From: Methylacidimicrobium fagopyrum
GTDB taxonomy: Bacteria > Verrucomicrobiota > Verrucomicrobiia > Limisphaerales > UBA11358
NCBI GenBank assembly: GCA_026225255.1
Contig: JAMFSJ010000071.1
Span: 1-47,548 of the forward strand
Length of the DNA stretch: 47,548 nucleotides
Reading direction: 5' to 3'
The position numbers and the translations under genes are program-made. Shown here piece after piece: positions 27,759 to 37,198 of the stretch (its first letter is position 1; each line of letters starts with the position of its first letter). Under the pieces are notes generated by a model. It did not search any database, was not told the DNA's origin, and saw only the letters and a list, made by a program, of their open reading frames with translations.

Positions 27759-29180
27759 TCAGTCCACCAATTCTTTTTCAATTTGTTCCAATGATTTGCC
27801 TTTGGTCTCGGGCAGCTTGAAGAAAACAAAAATAAATCCGAGCACGCAAATCGCGCCATAGAGCCAGAAGGTTCCCGCGGAACCGAGTTTTGCGTTCATG
27901 ATCGGAAATGTATAAGTCAGTAGAAAGCACGCGATCCACAACGCGGAAACGGCCACGGCCATCGCGGCGCCCCGGATGCGGTTCGGGAAAATTTCGGAGA
28001 TGACCACCCAGGTCACCGGCGCGAGCGACATGGCGTAGCAAGCGATGGCCGCCAAAACTAACAGCAACATCGGCAAGCCTTTGACACTTTCGTGATAGCA
28101 ATAACCCATGGCGAAATAAATGATGGCGAGCGCCGCCGAACCAAACAACATCAACGGCCGACGCCCGCCACGATCCACCACCCCCAAAGCGACCAAAGTA
28201 AAAGCCAGATTAACCGAGCCGGTCCACGCGATGTTTTTCAGCACGGTGGAAATATCGTAACCGGCGGCGTGAAAAATTTCCTCGGCATAATTAAAGATCA
28301 CATTGATGCCGCACCATTGTTGAAAGACCGCCAGCCCGACGCCGAGCACGATGACTCGGCGCATCTTGGGTTCGAGCAAATCGGCGAAACGGACGCGCTG
28401 GATTTCTTCGCTGGCGAGCGTGGATTGAATTTCTTTCGTGGCCGCGCGGGCATAATTTTCGCCGCCGATTTTTTTCAAAATGTTTTGCGCGAGCGTCGCT
28501 TTGCCATTTTTGGCGAGCCAACGCGGACTTTCGGGCACGAGAAACATGCCGATGAAAAACAGCACGGCGGGCGCCGCGGTCAGGCCGAACATCCAACGCC
28601 AACCTTGCTGGCCGAACCAGGAATTGCGGATGGCGTCATCGGTCATGCCCACGGGCAAATCGCGCACGAGATACCAGTTGATGTATTGCGCGAGCAGAAT
28701 GCCGATGACGACGGTGAGTTGATTGATGGCGACGAGTGTGCCGCGAATCTGGGCGGGCGCGATCTCCGCGATATACATCGGGGACAAACTGGACGCGAGG
28801 CCGATGGCGACGCCGCCAAAAATCCGCCACGCGATGAATACATCGAAATTATTGGCAAGGGCATTGCCGATGGACGTGACGGTAAAAATCAGCGCGGCGG
28901 CAATCAATAATTTTTTGCGACCGAACTTATCGCTCAAGCCGCCCGCCGCGAGGGCGCCGAGCAAACAGCCGATGAGCGCGCAACTATTCGCCCAACCAAT
29001 CTGCGCTTCCGAGGTGAGTTCGAAGTAGCGTTGAAAAAATGGTTTCGCGCCGCCGATGACGACCCAGTCCCAACCGAAGAGCAATCCCCCCATCGCCGCC
29101 ACGACCGAGATGAGCCAGACGTAGCCGAGGTTGTAATTGGCTTTGAGTGCGGAATGGCCGGTTTGGGTTGCGGTGATCAT
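27759..29180 (-). CDS. MFS sugar porter (SP family), second copy
   Basis: A 473-residue inner-membrane sugar porter. Signatures: MGGLLFGWDWVVIGGAKPF in TM1, SDKFGRKKLLI after TM2, RIFGGVAIGLASSLSPMYIAE in TM4-5, PESPRWLAKNGK, FQQWCGINVIFNYAEEIF in TM7, DRGGRRPLML and PETKGKSLEQIE at the C-terminus. The domain order matches the 4457-5770 porter, but it is longer and clearly diverged. Its position directly upstream of the DUF5107, mutarotase-like, GH36, GH97 and GH95 genes points to galactose or a galactoside as cargo, an inference. The start is an ATG at 29180; the 153-base upstream gap holds a repeat remnant. Confidence 0.93.
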   Translation of the reverse strand: MITATQTGHSALKANYNLGYVWLISVVAAMGGLLFGWDWVVIGGAKPFFQRYFELTSEAQIGWANSCALIGCLLGALAAGGLSDKFGRKKLLIAAALIFTVTSIGNALANNFDVFIAWRIFGGVAIGLASSLSPMYIAEIAPAQIRGTLVAINQLTVVIGILLAQYINWYLVRDLPVGMTDDAIRNSWFGQQGWRWMFGLTAAPAVLFFIGMFLVPESPRWLAKNGKATLAQNILKKIGGENYARAATKEIQSTLASEEIQRVRFADLLEPKMRRVIVLGVGLAVFQQWCGINVIFNYAEEIFHAAGYDISTVLKNIAWTGSVNLAFTLVALGVVDRGGRRPLMLFGSAALAIIYFAMGYCYHESVKGLPMLLLVLAAIACYAMSLAPVTWVVISEIFPNRIRGAAMAVAVSALWIACFLLTYTFPIMNAKLGSAGTFWLYGAICVLGFIFVFFKLPETKGKSLEQIEKELVD

Positions 29181-29228
29181 TCGTTTTGTTAGTGGAGACG
29201 TTTATTAAAGGTGGCCGGAGTTAAAGCT

Positions 29229-29330
29229 CCAATATTCAACCCCCAAGCTCCAGAGAAATTCCAAACTTCTAGCATCAAAACTGGTTTGCTTGCAAAATGA
29301 TTGGAGGCTGGAGCTTGGATGTTTTCTCGT
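29229..29330. repeat. Imperfect inverted repeat with CCAAGCTCCAG arms
   Basis: CCAAGCTCCAG at 29243-29253 is the exact complement of CTGGAGCTTGG at 29308-29318, with partial matches extending outward (CAAC/GATG and GCTCCAA/TTGGAG pieces). It fills the gap between the pseudopilin and porter genes. It is a different family from the hairpin-arm elements, since its arms lack an internal hairpin with a 3-nt loop. Confidence 0.6.
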
Positions 29331-29333
29331 TTT

Positions 29334-30134
29334 TTAAGGTGTTGGCGTGTTCTGGGGAATCCAACCGCGATGCCAATACAAGCTCCACTGTTTTTGCAAT
29401 TTGATAAGCTCGGCATGGCCGTCGGAAAAACTCATGTCGATCGCGCCGGGCAACGCGGAACCTTTGGTGAGACTTTTGGGCGCGCTGGGAATGCCATGTC
29501 GAGCAACCGTCACGCGGCTCATTCCTCCGTTTGCAAAAGCATTGCCATTGTAAAGATTATAGGCGGAACCCGCACCCGGGGACGGTGAATCACTTTCTTC
29601 CGGCCAACAGTTGATCCAATACGCGTCAAAGAACATGGGCACCAATATCGGATTTGAAATCGCCGAGTCATTTCTGTAGGAGCCGGAGTCAGTGCCGGTC
29701 AGCCAGCCATTGTAGCCAAAACTGCTGGAATAAGGCGGTGTGGAAATGGTCCAAATCCAGGCCGCATCGGCGGCACCTTGTGGATTTGATAGGTTATTCG
29801 GATTCCCTTTGTTCGGGGCGACCGGGCAAAAGAGCACGTTGGTGGCATTGCCATAATAAGACAGCATCGCTCCCATCCAGTCCCCTTGGCTTAAGGTTGG
29901 ATTATTAGTATTGAGCGGGCCGACCCAGACTTTATTTTCGCCCACATACATGATGTTCGCCAAGGTCAGCTGTTTGAGGGCATTGATACAACTCGCTTGT
30001 TGTGCCTTGCGTTTGGCACTGGCCAGCGCGGGCAACAACATGGCGGCGAGAATGGCGATGATGGCGATGACCACCAGCAGTTCGATCAGTGTGAAGGCTG
30101 ATCGCGGTGAACAGATTTTACTTTTCATACTCAT
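29334..30134 (-). CDS. Prepilin-type N-terminal methylation protein (verrucomicrobial pseudopilin)
   Basis: A 266-residue type IV pilin-like protein. The prepilin peptidase site and helix read [25 protein letters not shown], with cleavage before FTLIE at about residue 14. The mature part has CINALKQL, a WIW-containing middle, and the typical C-terminal [20 protein letters not shown] followed by LYWHRGW. This form is abundant in Planctomycetes and Verrucomicrobia, often many per genome and next to carbohydrate enzymes or large surface proteins. It lies between the giant repeat protein and the porter on the same strand, so a role in an envelope-spanning filament or secretion pseudopilus serving this locus is plausible but unproven. 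Confidence 0.9.
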   Translation of the reverse strand: MSMKSKICSPRSAFTLIELLVVIAIIAILAAMLLPALASAKRKAQQASCINALKQLTLANIMYVGENKVWVGPLNTNNPTLSQGDWMGAMLSYYGNATNVLFCPVAPNKGNPNNLSNPQGAADAAWIWTISTPPYSSSFGYNGWLTGTDSGSYRNDSAISNPILVPMFFDAYWINCWPEESDSPSPGAGSAYNLYNGNAFANGGMSRVTVARHGIPSAPKSLTKGSALPGAIDMSFSDGHAELIKLQKQWSLYWHRGWIPQNTPTP

Positions 30135-30149
30135 TTATTTTTTGTCACA

Positions 30150-30187
30150 AACAGCCGCCAGCTAAATTCGACAAGCTGGCGGCTGTT
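30150..30187. terminator. Strong hairpin between giant repeat gene and pseudopilin gene
   Basis: A perfect 14-bp stem, AACAGCCGCCAGCT (30150-30163) with its complement at 30174-30187, and a 10-nt loop. In the direction of the flanking minus-strand genes it is followed by an A-rich, not T-rich, stretch and then the pseudopilin ATG. It is therefore not a classic intrinsic terminator; it may protect the long upstream mRNA 3' end or attenuate read-through. Confidence 0.6.
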
Positions 30188-30210
30188 CGTTTATTTTACA
30201 ACGAACCAAC

Positions 30211-33200
30211 TTACGGCACTAATTCAATCCGATAGAACAATTGCGGCGTGCTGTTGCTGATGGTGTTCGTCACGCTGAACGTGCCACCGGTTTGAAAGGT
30301 ATTGGTCGCCACCGATACCCAGTTTGCGCTCACTAGGTTGGTCGAGGTCAACACCACGTAACTATTGCCCGCCGTGCCGCCGGTGCCGCTGAAGATCAAC
30401 TGGCCACCGGAAACCGTGGTGCTGCCGATAGTCGGGCCGGCCACCGCGACCACTTTGACCAAGCCGGTGTTCAATTGCGACAAATCCCAAACCAATCCGG
30501 CGCCCAAGGTTGGCAGGTTGGTGCTGCTAAACGTGCCGCTGAAGCTGGTGGCAGTGAACAACTGGAAGCTGTTGCCCGCCGCCAGCGGTGAACCACTGAT
30601 GTTCGTCAGCATCAACGTGCCGCCGTTGGTGATGACGCCGGTCGACTGGATGACGTCGTTGTTGCCGGAGCCGTTCAACTTCAGCACGGTCCTGCCGCTA
30701 AGCGTGACGTTGCCGGACACGTTGAGCGTGCCAATAGTTGCGCTGGATGCGCCGGCAGGCGAGATGGTCGCCCCCGTTCCCACGATCAAGCTGTTACCAC
30801 TGATGGCACCGCTGCCAGACAGAGCTGCGCCACTGCCAACAGTATATGGGCTGCCGCTGTAGAGGTGCAGTTGCGAGCCTGGCACCAAAGCGAAACTGCC
30901 ATTGAAGCCGCCGCTCCAGATCGTCGCGATACCATTATTGGCAACGGTGAACACGGTAGCGGGATTTTGGCAACTGGCGTTCATGTTTTGCAGCCCCAAT
31001 TGACCATTGGTGATGGTGATGCCGACGACATTGGCGGCAATGGTCGTGGTCTTGATTTCACCGTAACCGCCTCCGCCACCATTGAAGGTTAGTTGATGCG
31101 CGCCGGAGATGCTGGAGCCGATGGCAAAATCCCAACGGCCACCGGGGTTCTCATTGACCGTAGTATCATTGGCCAGAACCAGGTTCAACACCGTGTCATA
31201 GAACGCGCCGCCGCTGTTGGTGAGGGCTCCAACTCCATTGGCACCCGCGCCAGAGATAATGATCGGATTGGTGCGGTTATAAGCATTGCCGGCAAAATCA
31301 AACGTGCCGCCGTTGCCGATGGTGATCGAGGCAACCGATCCAAACGTATTGTTACCCACCGTTTTTATAGTGCCGCCACCGATGGTCACTGGGCCGGTGA
31401 AGTTGCCGAGAACATTCAAGGACAAGGTGCCGGTGCCGAGTTTCACCAAGCTGCCGGAGCCGCTAATTTTACCGGAGCCGCTGAGGGTGTAGTTGGCCGA
31501 GGAATTGTTGGTGATCGCCGACGAAACAACCGTTGAAGCGATTGAAATGTTGGTGCCTGCGGGCGATGTGGTCAGGATCGAATCATCCAGCAAGACCGAA
31601 TCCAAAGTGTTGAAGACACTGGCGGCCGCATGGGTGGTCACGTTTGACCAATTGGCAGAACTGCCGATATCCCATTGGCCGCTGCTGCTGGCGTTGTTCC
31701 AGATCAACAGGCTGGGGGCGAGCGTGCCGGAGACCAGGAGCTGGATTTTTTTCGCCGCCGTATTGTTGGTCAGGACCAGCGTGTAAGCCGTCGGATACGT
31801 GGTGGCCGCCGTGCCAATCGAGCCACTAAAACTACCGGTATAAGTGATCAAGTCGTAAGTGCCATCGGCCAAAATATTGTTGACCGGATTGATGCTGATA
31901 TTATTGGCATTCATCGCCAGGTCGCCAGTGACTTGGATCAGGTCATTGCTGCTCACGAGGCTGGAACTTAAATCCATCGTCAACGCCGCGCTGCTTTCCA
32001 ACGTCAAACCGCCGCCCGCCGTGAAGGTTCCCGCCACGCCGGAATTTCCGGGATAGAATGAACCATTAACATCCACCAGACCGCTGGCGGAACCGGAGCC
32101 GGCGAGGGTGGTATTGAATTTCGCCGTGACCGTGCCGCCGATGCTGCCGTTCAGCGCGAGCGTGCCTTGGTTCACATAGACATTGCCGAGGTAGTTCGGG
32201 CTGTTGCCGGCCAGGGTTAACGAACCGGTGCCGCCGCTCACATACAAGGTCGCGCTGGTTGTGCCCGTCAGGGTGTTGCTCAAGGTCAACGAGCAGCCAC
32301 CATTCATTTGGAACGTATCATAACCGTCTTCCAGCGTCATGTTCCCGCTCATGACATTGTTGGCGCTATAAGCGACCATCAAACCGCCTTGGAAATCCAC
32401 GTTCTTATTGATGATCGACGTGTTCCAGATGGTCACGGTGGTGTTCGCGGTCAAGGTCAACAATCCCGTCGGATTGCCGAACGAAGTCGGCGTCAGGTTT
32501 TTCCAACCCCAAGAACCGGCGATGAAATTAATGTTGGTCAGAGCGGAGTCAGCCGAAACGTTTTGCCATTCAAAATAAGCGCTCGGCGTATTGATGGTCA
32601 GGCTATAAGGATTACCGCCCGTGCTGATGGTGGCATTGTCCAAATCGCAGCGTCCGACATAAGCAAAGGTGGTGTCAGCCGTCAATGTGATCTGCGAGGC
32701 GAAGCCATAAACTCCGCCGCCGTTATTCAGGAGTGCGCCATTGCCGCCCACGCCGGCACCGCCGATGATGAGCGGTTCGTTTAGATAATTGCCATTGAGA
32801 TCCAAGGTTGATCCGTTGGCCACAACCACGCTGCCGCTGTTGTTGCCCAAGGCGGAACCACTGCCGAGCTGCAACGTGCTGTTATTGGTGGCCAGCGTAT
32901 TTCCCGCGTAAGTATTCGCGCCACTCAACAGCAGCGTGTTGCCCCCGGCTTGCACGAAGCTGCCGGAGCCAGAGATAGTGTTGTTGACCGTCGGACTATC
33001 AGAACGCGCATAAATCAAGGTTCCGTTATTGACGATCGCGCCGGACGGAAGATTGCCGTTGGCGTCGTTGTTGCCGACCTGCACCGTGCCGGCGTTGATG
33101 CGGAAACTGCCGTTGAAATTATTATTGCCGCTGTTATCAAGGGTCAGCTTGCCCGCGCCGGCTTTGGTTAAACCCGTGGGGCCGCTCAATGCGCCGCTGC

Positions 33201-35037
33201 CATTGAACGTGAAATTCTGCGTTACATTGCTCACGATGAGGCTGCTCGGTGAGAGCGTCGCGGTCAGGTTGATTGTGCTGGTGGTGGCACCGTCAAAAAA
33301 TTGCACCACTTGGCCGTCCGCATAAATACCGCCGGCCAACCAATTCGCCGTGGTCGTGTCCCAGTTGGTATTAACGTTGCCGCTCCAAGTCAGGATGCTC
33401 GAACCGCTGGTGAACACGATGTCAATGGAACTGTTGACCAGGTTGTTGACCAAATGACCCGCGTAAAGCGGCGGCAGGGAACCGACGCCAAAATTAAAGC
33501 CCGCGCCGCCGAGGCTGCCGTATTTGATCAAGGTGACTTGCGCCGGATAGCTGGCGTAGGCCGGCGCGGCGGAAATATTGATGATGTTCGTCGTGCCGCC
33601 GGTTTTCAAACTGGTGACATAGAGGTTGGTTGCGCCGCTAGCAACCGTCAGCGTCAGTGTGGAATTAGTGGTGTTCAGAGTGCTAACCGGCGCCGCCGCG
33701 GTTCCCGCCGTGGTGCTCAGGGTCAGCGAACCGTTGTTCAAATTGAGCGTGCCGTTGCCCGCGCCATTAACAATATTTTGTGCCGAAAGCGAACCGCCGT
33801 TGAGATTGACCGTGCCCGCTGTTCCCGGCGTCAAAGTGCCGGTGGCTACCGCCAGAGTGAGGGTTTGGCGCACCAACAACGTGGAGCTGCTGCCGAGCGT
33901 TGCATTGGCGTTCAGATTCACAATACCAGCACCCGCGCCGCCGCCGCTCGCAGTCTGATTGCCAACGATGACATTGTTGGCATCCACATAGTTATTATCA
34001 AAAGTTAAAGTTCCGGTCGCATTGCCCAAGCCGGCCTGACCCAACTGCATGGAATCCACCACCAGATAAACATTGCCGCCGGAGAAATCACAAACGCCGC
34101 TGGAAGCCACTTGCGCGCCGCCGTTGCCGTTACCAATGTAAACCGTGGAAATGCGGCCGCCACTGACCGGGCCGTGGAAGTAAACTGCGGGAACCGTTGC
34201 GCCGCCGATAAACGCCGGATTGAATTTCAACACTGCACCCGCCACTGCGCCACCGCCGCCGACAACCAGATTATTGCCGTTGATCGCGATATCATTTTTG
34301 ATCCCCAATTCAACCACGGACGGCAGCGAATTGCTCATGTTCTGATTGCTGATTTGAAAAACACCACCCAACGCAATGCTATTTGTTTTGGCGAGATAAA
34401 ATGAGCCGTTGGCGCGCTGGAGACTGCCGCCCGCGACATAGATATTGCCGCCGGTATCCGTAAAATTATCCAGACCGGACAAATCCAGCGTGACGTTATG
34501 CGTGTCGCCGGGCGTGGTGGAACCTTGACCGATATAGATGTTGCCGCCGACATTTAATGTGCCACCCGCACCGGTAAGCGTGATGGTTTCAAAGGCATTG
34601 GCCGCCGCCGGGGATGAATTATTCAAGATGTCCGCACCAACGGTCAAAGTTCCATTGCCCGCACCCGTGGTCAGCGTCACCCCCGGATTGATCAAGGTGG
34701 TATAATTGCCGTTCAAGGGGATGAAATCGAGCTGCCAGATCGGCACCTGCGCCACGCCCGTGGTCGCGTCTAAAACGTTGTTGATAGCGAAACTGGTGTT
34801 CGCGCTCGTGCCAGCGGTGGTGAACTGAACTTCATTGTAATACGTCTGTTGCGGGCTGGTCCAGTTGGCGCTATCCGTCCAATTCGTCGTGGCGGTGGTG
34901 CCGGGCACGCCCTGCCATTGTTCGGTGGCGGCGGTCGCTGAAACAGCGACCAAACACGCGGCGGGTAATATCAGTTTTTTAAACGCCCGGCGTGTCCGCC
35001 AGCCGGCAAAGGAGTTTTTCGAGATAAGGTTTTTCAT
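30211..35037 (-). CDS. Giant autotransporter-associated beta-strand repeat surface protein
   Basis: A 1608-residue exported protein rich in Gly, Asn, Thr, Ser and Ala. The signal peptide is FKKLILPAACLVAVSATA. The body is built of beta-helix-forming repeats of the autotransporter-associated type, for example LTKAGAGKLTLDNSG, LVKLGTGTLSLN, LLLSGANTYAGNT and LTLAGNSPNYLGNVYVNQGTL. There is no C-terminal beta-barrel, so it is not a classic autotransporter. The last about 50 residues (YVVLTSTNLVSANW...FYRIELVP) form a module also seen at the end of the 37549-43497 protein. The start at 35037 (MKNLISKNSF) gives a normal signal peptide; 35073 would add 12 residues. It lies between the AraC gene and the pseudopilin. 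Surface capture of polymer is an inference. Confidence 0.82.
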   Translation of the reverse strand: MKNLISKNSFAGWRTRRAFKKLILPAACLVAVSATAATEQWQGVPGTTATTNWTDSANWTSPQQTYYNEVQFTTAGTSANTSFAINNVLDATTGVAQVPIWQLDFIPLNGNYTTLINPGVTLTTGAGNGTLTVGADILNNSSPAAANAFETITLTGAGGTLNVGGNIYIGQGSTTPGDTHNVTLDLSGLDNFTDTGGNIYVAGGSLQRANGSFYLAKTNSIALGGVFQISNQNMSNSLPSVVELGIKNDIAINGNNLVVGGGGAVAGAVLKFNPAFIGGATVPAVYFHGPVSGGRISTVYIGNGNGGAQVASSGVCDFSGGNVYLVVDSMQLGQAGLGNATGTLTFDNNYVDANNVIVGNQTASGGGAGAGIVNLNANATLGSSSTLLVRQTLTLAVATGTLTPGTAGTVNLNGGSLSAQNIVNGAGNGTLNLNNGSLTLSTTAGTAAAPVSTLNTTNSTLTLTVASGATNLYVTSLKTGGTTNIINISAAPAYASYPAQVTLIKYGSLGGAGFNFGVGSLPPLYAGHLVNNLVNSSIDIVFTSGSSILTWSGNVNTNWDTTTANWLAGGIYADGQVVQFFDGATTSTINLTATLSPSSLIVSNVTQNFTFNGSGALSGPTGLTKAGAGKLTLDNSGNNNFNGSFRINAGTVQVGNNDANGNLPSGAIVNNGTLIYARSDSPTVNNTISGSGSFVQAGGNTLLLSGANTYAGNTLATNNSTLQLGSGSALGNNSGSVVVANGSTLDLNGNYLNEPLIIGGAGVGGNGALLNNGGGVYGFASQITLTADTTFAYVGRCDLDNATISTGGNPYSLTINTPSAYFEWQNVSADSALTNINFIAGSWGWKNLTPTSFGNPTGLLTLTANTTVTIWNTSIINKNVDFQGGLMVAYSANNVMSGNMTLEDGYDTFQMNGGCSLTLSNTLTGTTSATLYVSGGTGSLTLAGNSPNYLGNVYVNQGTLALNGSIGGTVTAKFNTTLAGSGSASGLVDVNGSFYPGNSGVAGTFTAGGGLTLESSAALTMDLSSSLVSSNDLIQVTGDLAMNANNISINPVNNILADGTYDLITYTGSFSGSIGTAATTYPTAYTLVLTNNTAAKKIQLLVSGTLAPSLLIWNNASSSGQWDIGSSANWSNVTTHAAASVFNTLDSVLLDDSILTTSPAGTNISIASTVVSSAITNNSSANYTLSGSGKISGSGSLVKLGTGTLSLNVLGNFTGPVTIGGGTIKTVGNNTFGSVASITIGNGGTFDFAGNAYNRTNPIIISGAGANGVGALTNSGGAFYDTVLNLVLANDTTVNENPGGRWDFAIGSSISGAHQLTFNGGGGGYGEIKTTTIAANVVGITITNGQLGLQNMNASCQNPATVFTVANNGIATIWSGGFNGSFALVPGSQLHLYSGSPYTVGSGAALSGSGAISGNSLIVGTGATISPAGASSATIGTLNVSGNVTLSGRTVLKLNGSGNNDVIQSTGVITNGGTLMLTNISGSPLAAGNSFQLFTATSFSGTFSSTNLPTLGAGLVWDLSQLNTGLVKVVAVAGPTIGSTTVSGGQLIFSGTGGTAGNSYVVLTSTNLVSANWVSVATNTFQTGGTFSVTNTISNSTPQLFYRIELVP

Positions 35038-35541
35038 TTTGACTATGGGATTAAAGACAGTTTTAGTGCGCAAATTGGATTCGGTGGACGTTGATTACTT
35101 TGGCATAAGTGAGCGGTTGATGGAATGGACATTCTACCCGACTACATGGACAATTGGCCGGTCGCTAGCAAGGGAAAAATTCAATAAGTGGCGAAACGAC
35201 ATGCTTTGCTGGTGCTGGCTGGTTTTCAAAATACAAAATACGTTAATTTAAAGAAATCAAAAGCCGATTGTCTGGCATAAACAGGTTGCTTCATTTCCCG
35301 ATTCTGATTTTATTTTGGTTGGTTTGCTTCATTCGGTTTGATTTTTTTATTTAATCCCTAGGCAACCGTGAGCGGCATATTTCCGCTTAATGAATGGCTC
35401 TGCCAAAAGGTATTGCTTTTTTCTACCACGGAAGCGAATCGCTTCCAATGAACTTTCAAGGAAACAATTTGACCTTTTTGGTCAATTGAAGCTCCGGTGA
35501 TTACAAGCATTTTAGGCGGCGGATCCGCCGGGCGGGGGCCG
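35038..35541. other. Upstream region of giant repeat gene with palindromes
   Basis: 504 bases without a credible gene; the plus-strand frame overlapping it is a shadow. It should hold the promoter of the giant repeat gene and, at its left end in window coordinates, nothing recognisable. Structures seen are GGAAGCG-AAT-CGCTTCC (35430-35446, 7-bp stem with 3-nt loop), TTGACC-TTTTT-GGTCAA near 35469-35485, and the palindrome GGCGGATCCGCC (35518-35529) just after the AraC stop. The first has the same half-element form as the repeats elsewhere. Confidence 0.5.
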
Positions 35542-36429
35542 CTACGCCGCGTAACGGCGGCGATGCTCGGACGGCGAATGATTATGCAGCTTGCTGAAGG
35601 CGCGGGAGAAATAAAACTGGTCGGAAAAACCGAGTTGGTCGCTAATGTGTTTGATGGACAATTCAGTGGTGTTGAGCAACTGCACGGCGCGTTGCATCCG
35701 CAAATGGTTGAGATAATTGAGCGGCGCATAACCGGTCACGCGCCTAAATAAAGTCGTGTAATGCGAACGCGATAAATTCACCAACGCCGCCAGCGTAGCG
35801 ATGGTCAAGGGCTGACGCAGATGACCTTTCATGAACTCAATGCTTTTATCAATGCGTTCGCGCGTGGTGGTTTCGCCCTGCCAAAATTCTTCTTTGTGGC
35901 GCAAAATTAATCCCATCAGATGCGTCAACGAATGGGCCGCGTAAATTAAATGCGTTAGCGTAAAACCGTGTTCCAATCCTTCTTGCACGTCTTCAAAGAG
36001 CGAAAATAATTGCACATCGCCACCCAGCGGCACGACGGGTTTTTGCCGCGAGACGCCGAGCCGCTCCAAATAAAACGGCACGTTGGAACCGATGGCGTGA
36101 AACCAGTGGATCGTCCATGGCTTGGTTTCGCTCGCGCCATAAACGTGCGGCGTGTTGGCGTGGAGGATGAGCAGTTGGTTCTTGGAAATTTCGTGCCGCC
36201 AATCGGCGATCTCGCACCAGCCGTTACCTTCCGCGCAATAAATAAAAATGACTTCCGGGCAACCATTTTTCCGCTCGCACGTGTGACCTTTGGCCTTGGG
36301 ATAATAACCGGCGTCCGTCGGCAATAGATGTTTTAGCAAGGGCTGCTCCAACGCGGTGGTGAGCACAGGGCGAGGCACAACCACCAGACGTTGTCCGGCA
36401 AAGCCATCTTGTTTTTCGCGCCATTTCAT
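35542..36429 (-). CDS. AraC-family transcriptional regulator
   Basis: A 295-residue regulator with an N-terminal cupin-like sensor (about 20-170, CPEVIFIYCAEGNGWCEI, LLILHANTPHVYG) and a C-terminal double helix-turn-helix (about 195-293). The first recognition region reads LTIATLAALVNLSRSHYTTLFRRVTG and the second ELSIKHISDQLGFSDQFYFSRAFSKLHNHSPSEHRRR. This is the usual layout for sugar-responsive activators. It stands at the head of a long minus-strand run of surface, transport and glycosidase genes and probably activates them in response to a galactoside or related sugar. The ATG at 36429 is supported by the sensor start. Confidence 0.92.
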   Translation of the reverse strand: MKWREKQDGFAGQRLVVVPRPVLTTALEQPLLKHLLPTDAGYYPKAKGHTCERKNGCPEVIFIYCAEGNGWCEIADWRHEISKNQLLILHANTPHVYGASETKPWTIHWFHAIGSNVPFYLERLGVSRQKPVVPLGGDVQLFSLFEDVQEGLEHGFTLTHLIYAAHSLTHLMGLILRHKEEFWQGETTTRERIDKSIEFMKGHLRQPLTIATLAALVNLSRSHYTTLFRRVTGYAPLNYLNHLRMQRAVQLLNTTELSIKHISDQLGFSDQFYFSRAFSKLHNHSPSEHRRRYAA

Positions 36430-36661
36430 ATCGGGGGGATTGGGTTTTCAAATATAACAGCCACGGGGGAAGTTCAAGTGGCATTTTTGTAATTAGCCTC
36501 TAGGGTCTCGGATCTGGCGTCTGAGACTGAGGTTGGTTCCGCTTCATTCCCGTCCTTGAAAACGGAAAACTCGAGGACGAGAACGCAGTCAATCCAAATT
36601 CATTGATCGCAATTCTCGGCCACCCGCAGGTGAGGATGTTAGAACTTCGACCCTTAGGTTT
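36430..36661. other. Intergenic region upstream of AraC gene
   Basis: 232 bases with no gene. On the minus strand TTGAAC and TATATT near 36475 and 36450 are separated by only 15 bases, a weak promoter candidate for the AraC gene. A short imperfect inverted pair (GTCCTTGA ... CTCGAGGAC, near 36555-36580) and GTCTC...GAGAC (near 36505-36525) look like eroded repeats. Confidence 0.35.
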
Positions 36662-37198
36662 TTACTTCGCCGTTCGCCAGCCGACGATGGCGCCGTCCGG
36701 CAAACGAACAGCGTTGGTTTGGTTGAACTCTGCTTCATTCGGCCAAGTATAGCCGCCTTCCAAATGAAGAATGGTGTTGTTTCCGGCGGCGATTACAACG
36801 GGGACCGTCACGATGCCATAACCATTGGCGTGGGCGACGATGCGATAGGTTCCAACGGCTAAACTAACCGCCGCCGGGCTGCTCAACGCAATGCCCGTAT
36901 CGTTTTGCACGAGCTGTAATAATTTCCCGTCGTCGGCATACAGTTTGTAGTTCGAATATTCGCGGCGACTGGAATCAGGGTTGTTAAAATCGGCGTTAAC
37001 CTTGAATCCAGAATAAACCGTGAGAGTGCCAGTCGCACTCGCAACCGCGGTTTGCCCCCAAGCAGGTCCGACGGGAGTCAGTGTGAGGTTGCGATGATCG
37101 AAGGCGCAACCGGCCAAGAGAATGCTGACGACCAAGGCGCCGATGGGGTAAATGTTTTTTATATTGGAAAATACTAGCACACTGTTTTCACGTATCAA
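36662..37198 (-). CDS. Small predicted lipoprotein of unknown function
   Basis: A 178-residue protein with a lipobox, LLAGC, after a hydrophobic stretch (IGALVVSILLAGC, Cys at about residue 31), so it should be lipid-anchored. The mature part has a stretch resembling a carboxypeptidase-regulatory or PEGA-like beta fold: AVSLAVGTYRIVAHANGYGIVTVPVVIAAGNNTILHL reads as alternating strands seen in such modules. The end, AVRLPDGAIVGWRT, is polar. It is read away from the second giant repeat gene across a 350-base gap. I do not recognise the family, and no enzymatic motif is visible. Confidence 0.75.
   Translation of the reverse strand: MIRENSVLVFSNIKNIYPIGALVVSILLAGCAFDHRNLTLTPVGPAWGQTAVASATGTLTVYSGFKVNADFNNPDSSRREYSNYKLYADDGKLLQLVQNDTGIALSSPAAVSLAVGTYRIVAHANGYGIVTVPVVIAAGNNTILHLEGGYTWPNEAEFNQTNAVRLPDGAIVGWRTAK

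Noticed and set aside
30365..34404. Long plus-strand open frames opposite the first giant repeat gene (for example 33301-34008)
   Set aside because: They arise from the Gly/Asn/Thr-biased codons of the real gene, show Val/Leu/Pro-rich or random composition, and have no domain or start signal.
35518..35529. GGCGGATCCGCC palindrome as a terminator of the AraC gene
   Set aside because: No loop and no T-run follow in the direction of transcription.
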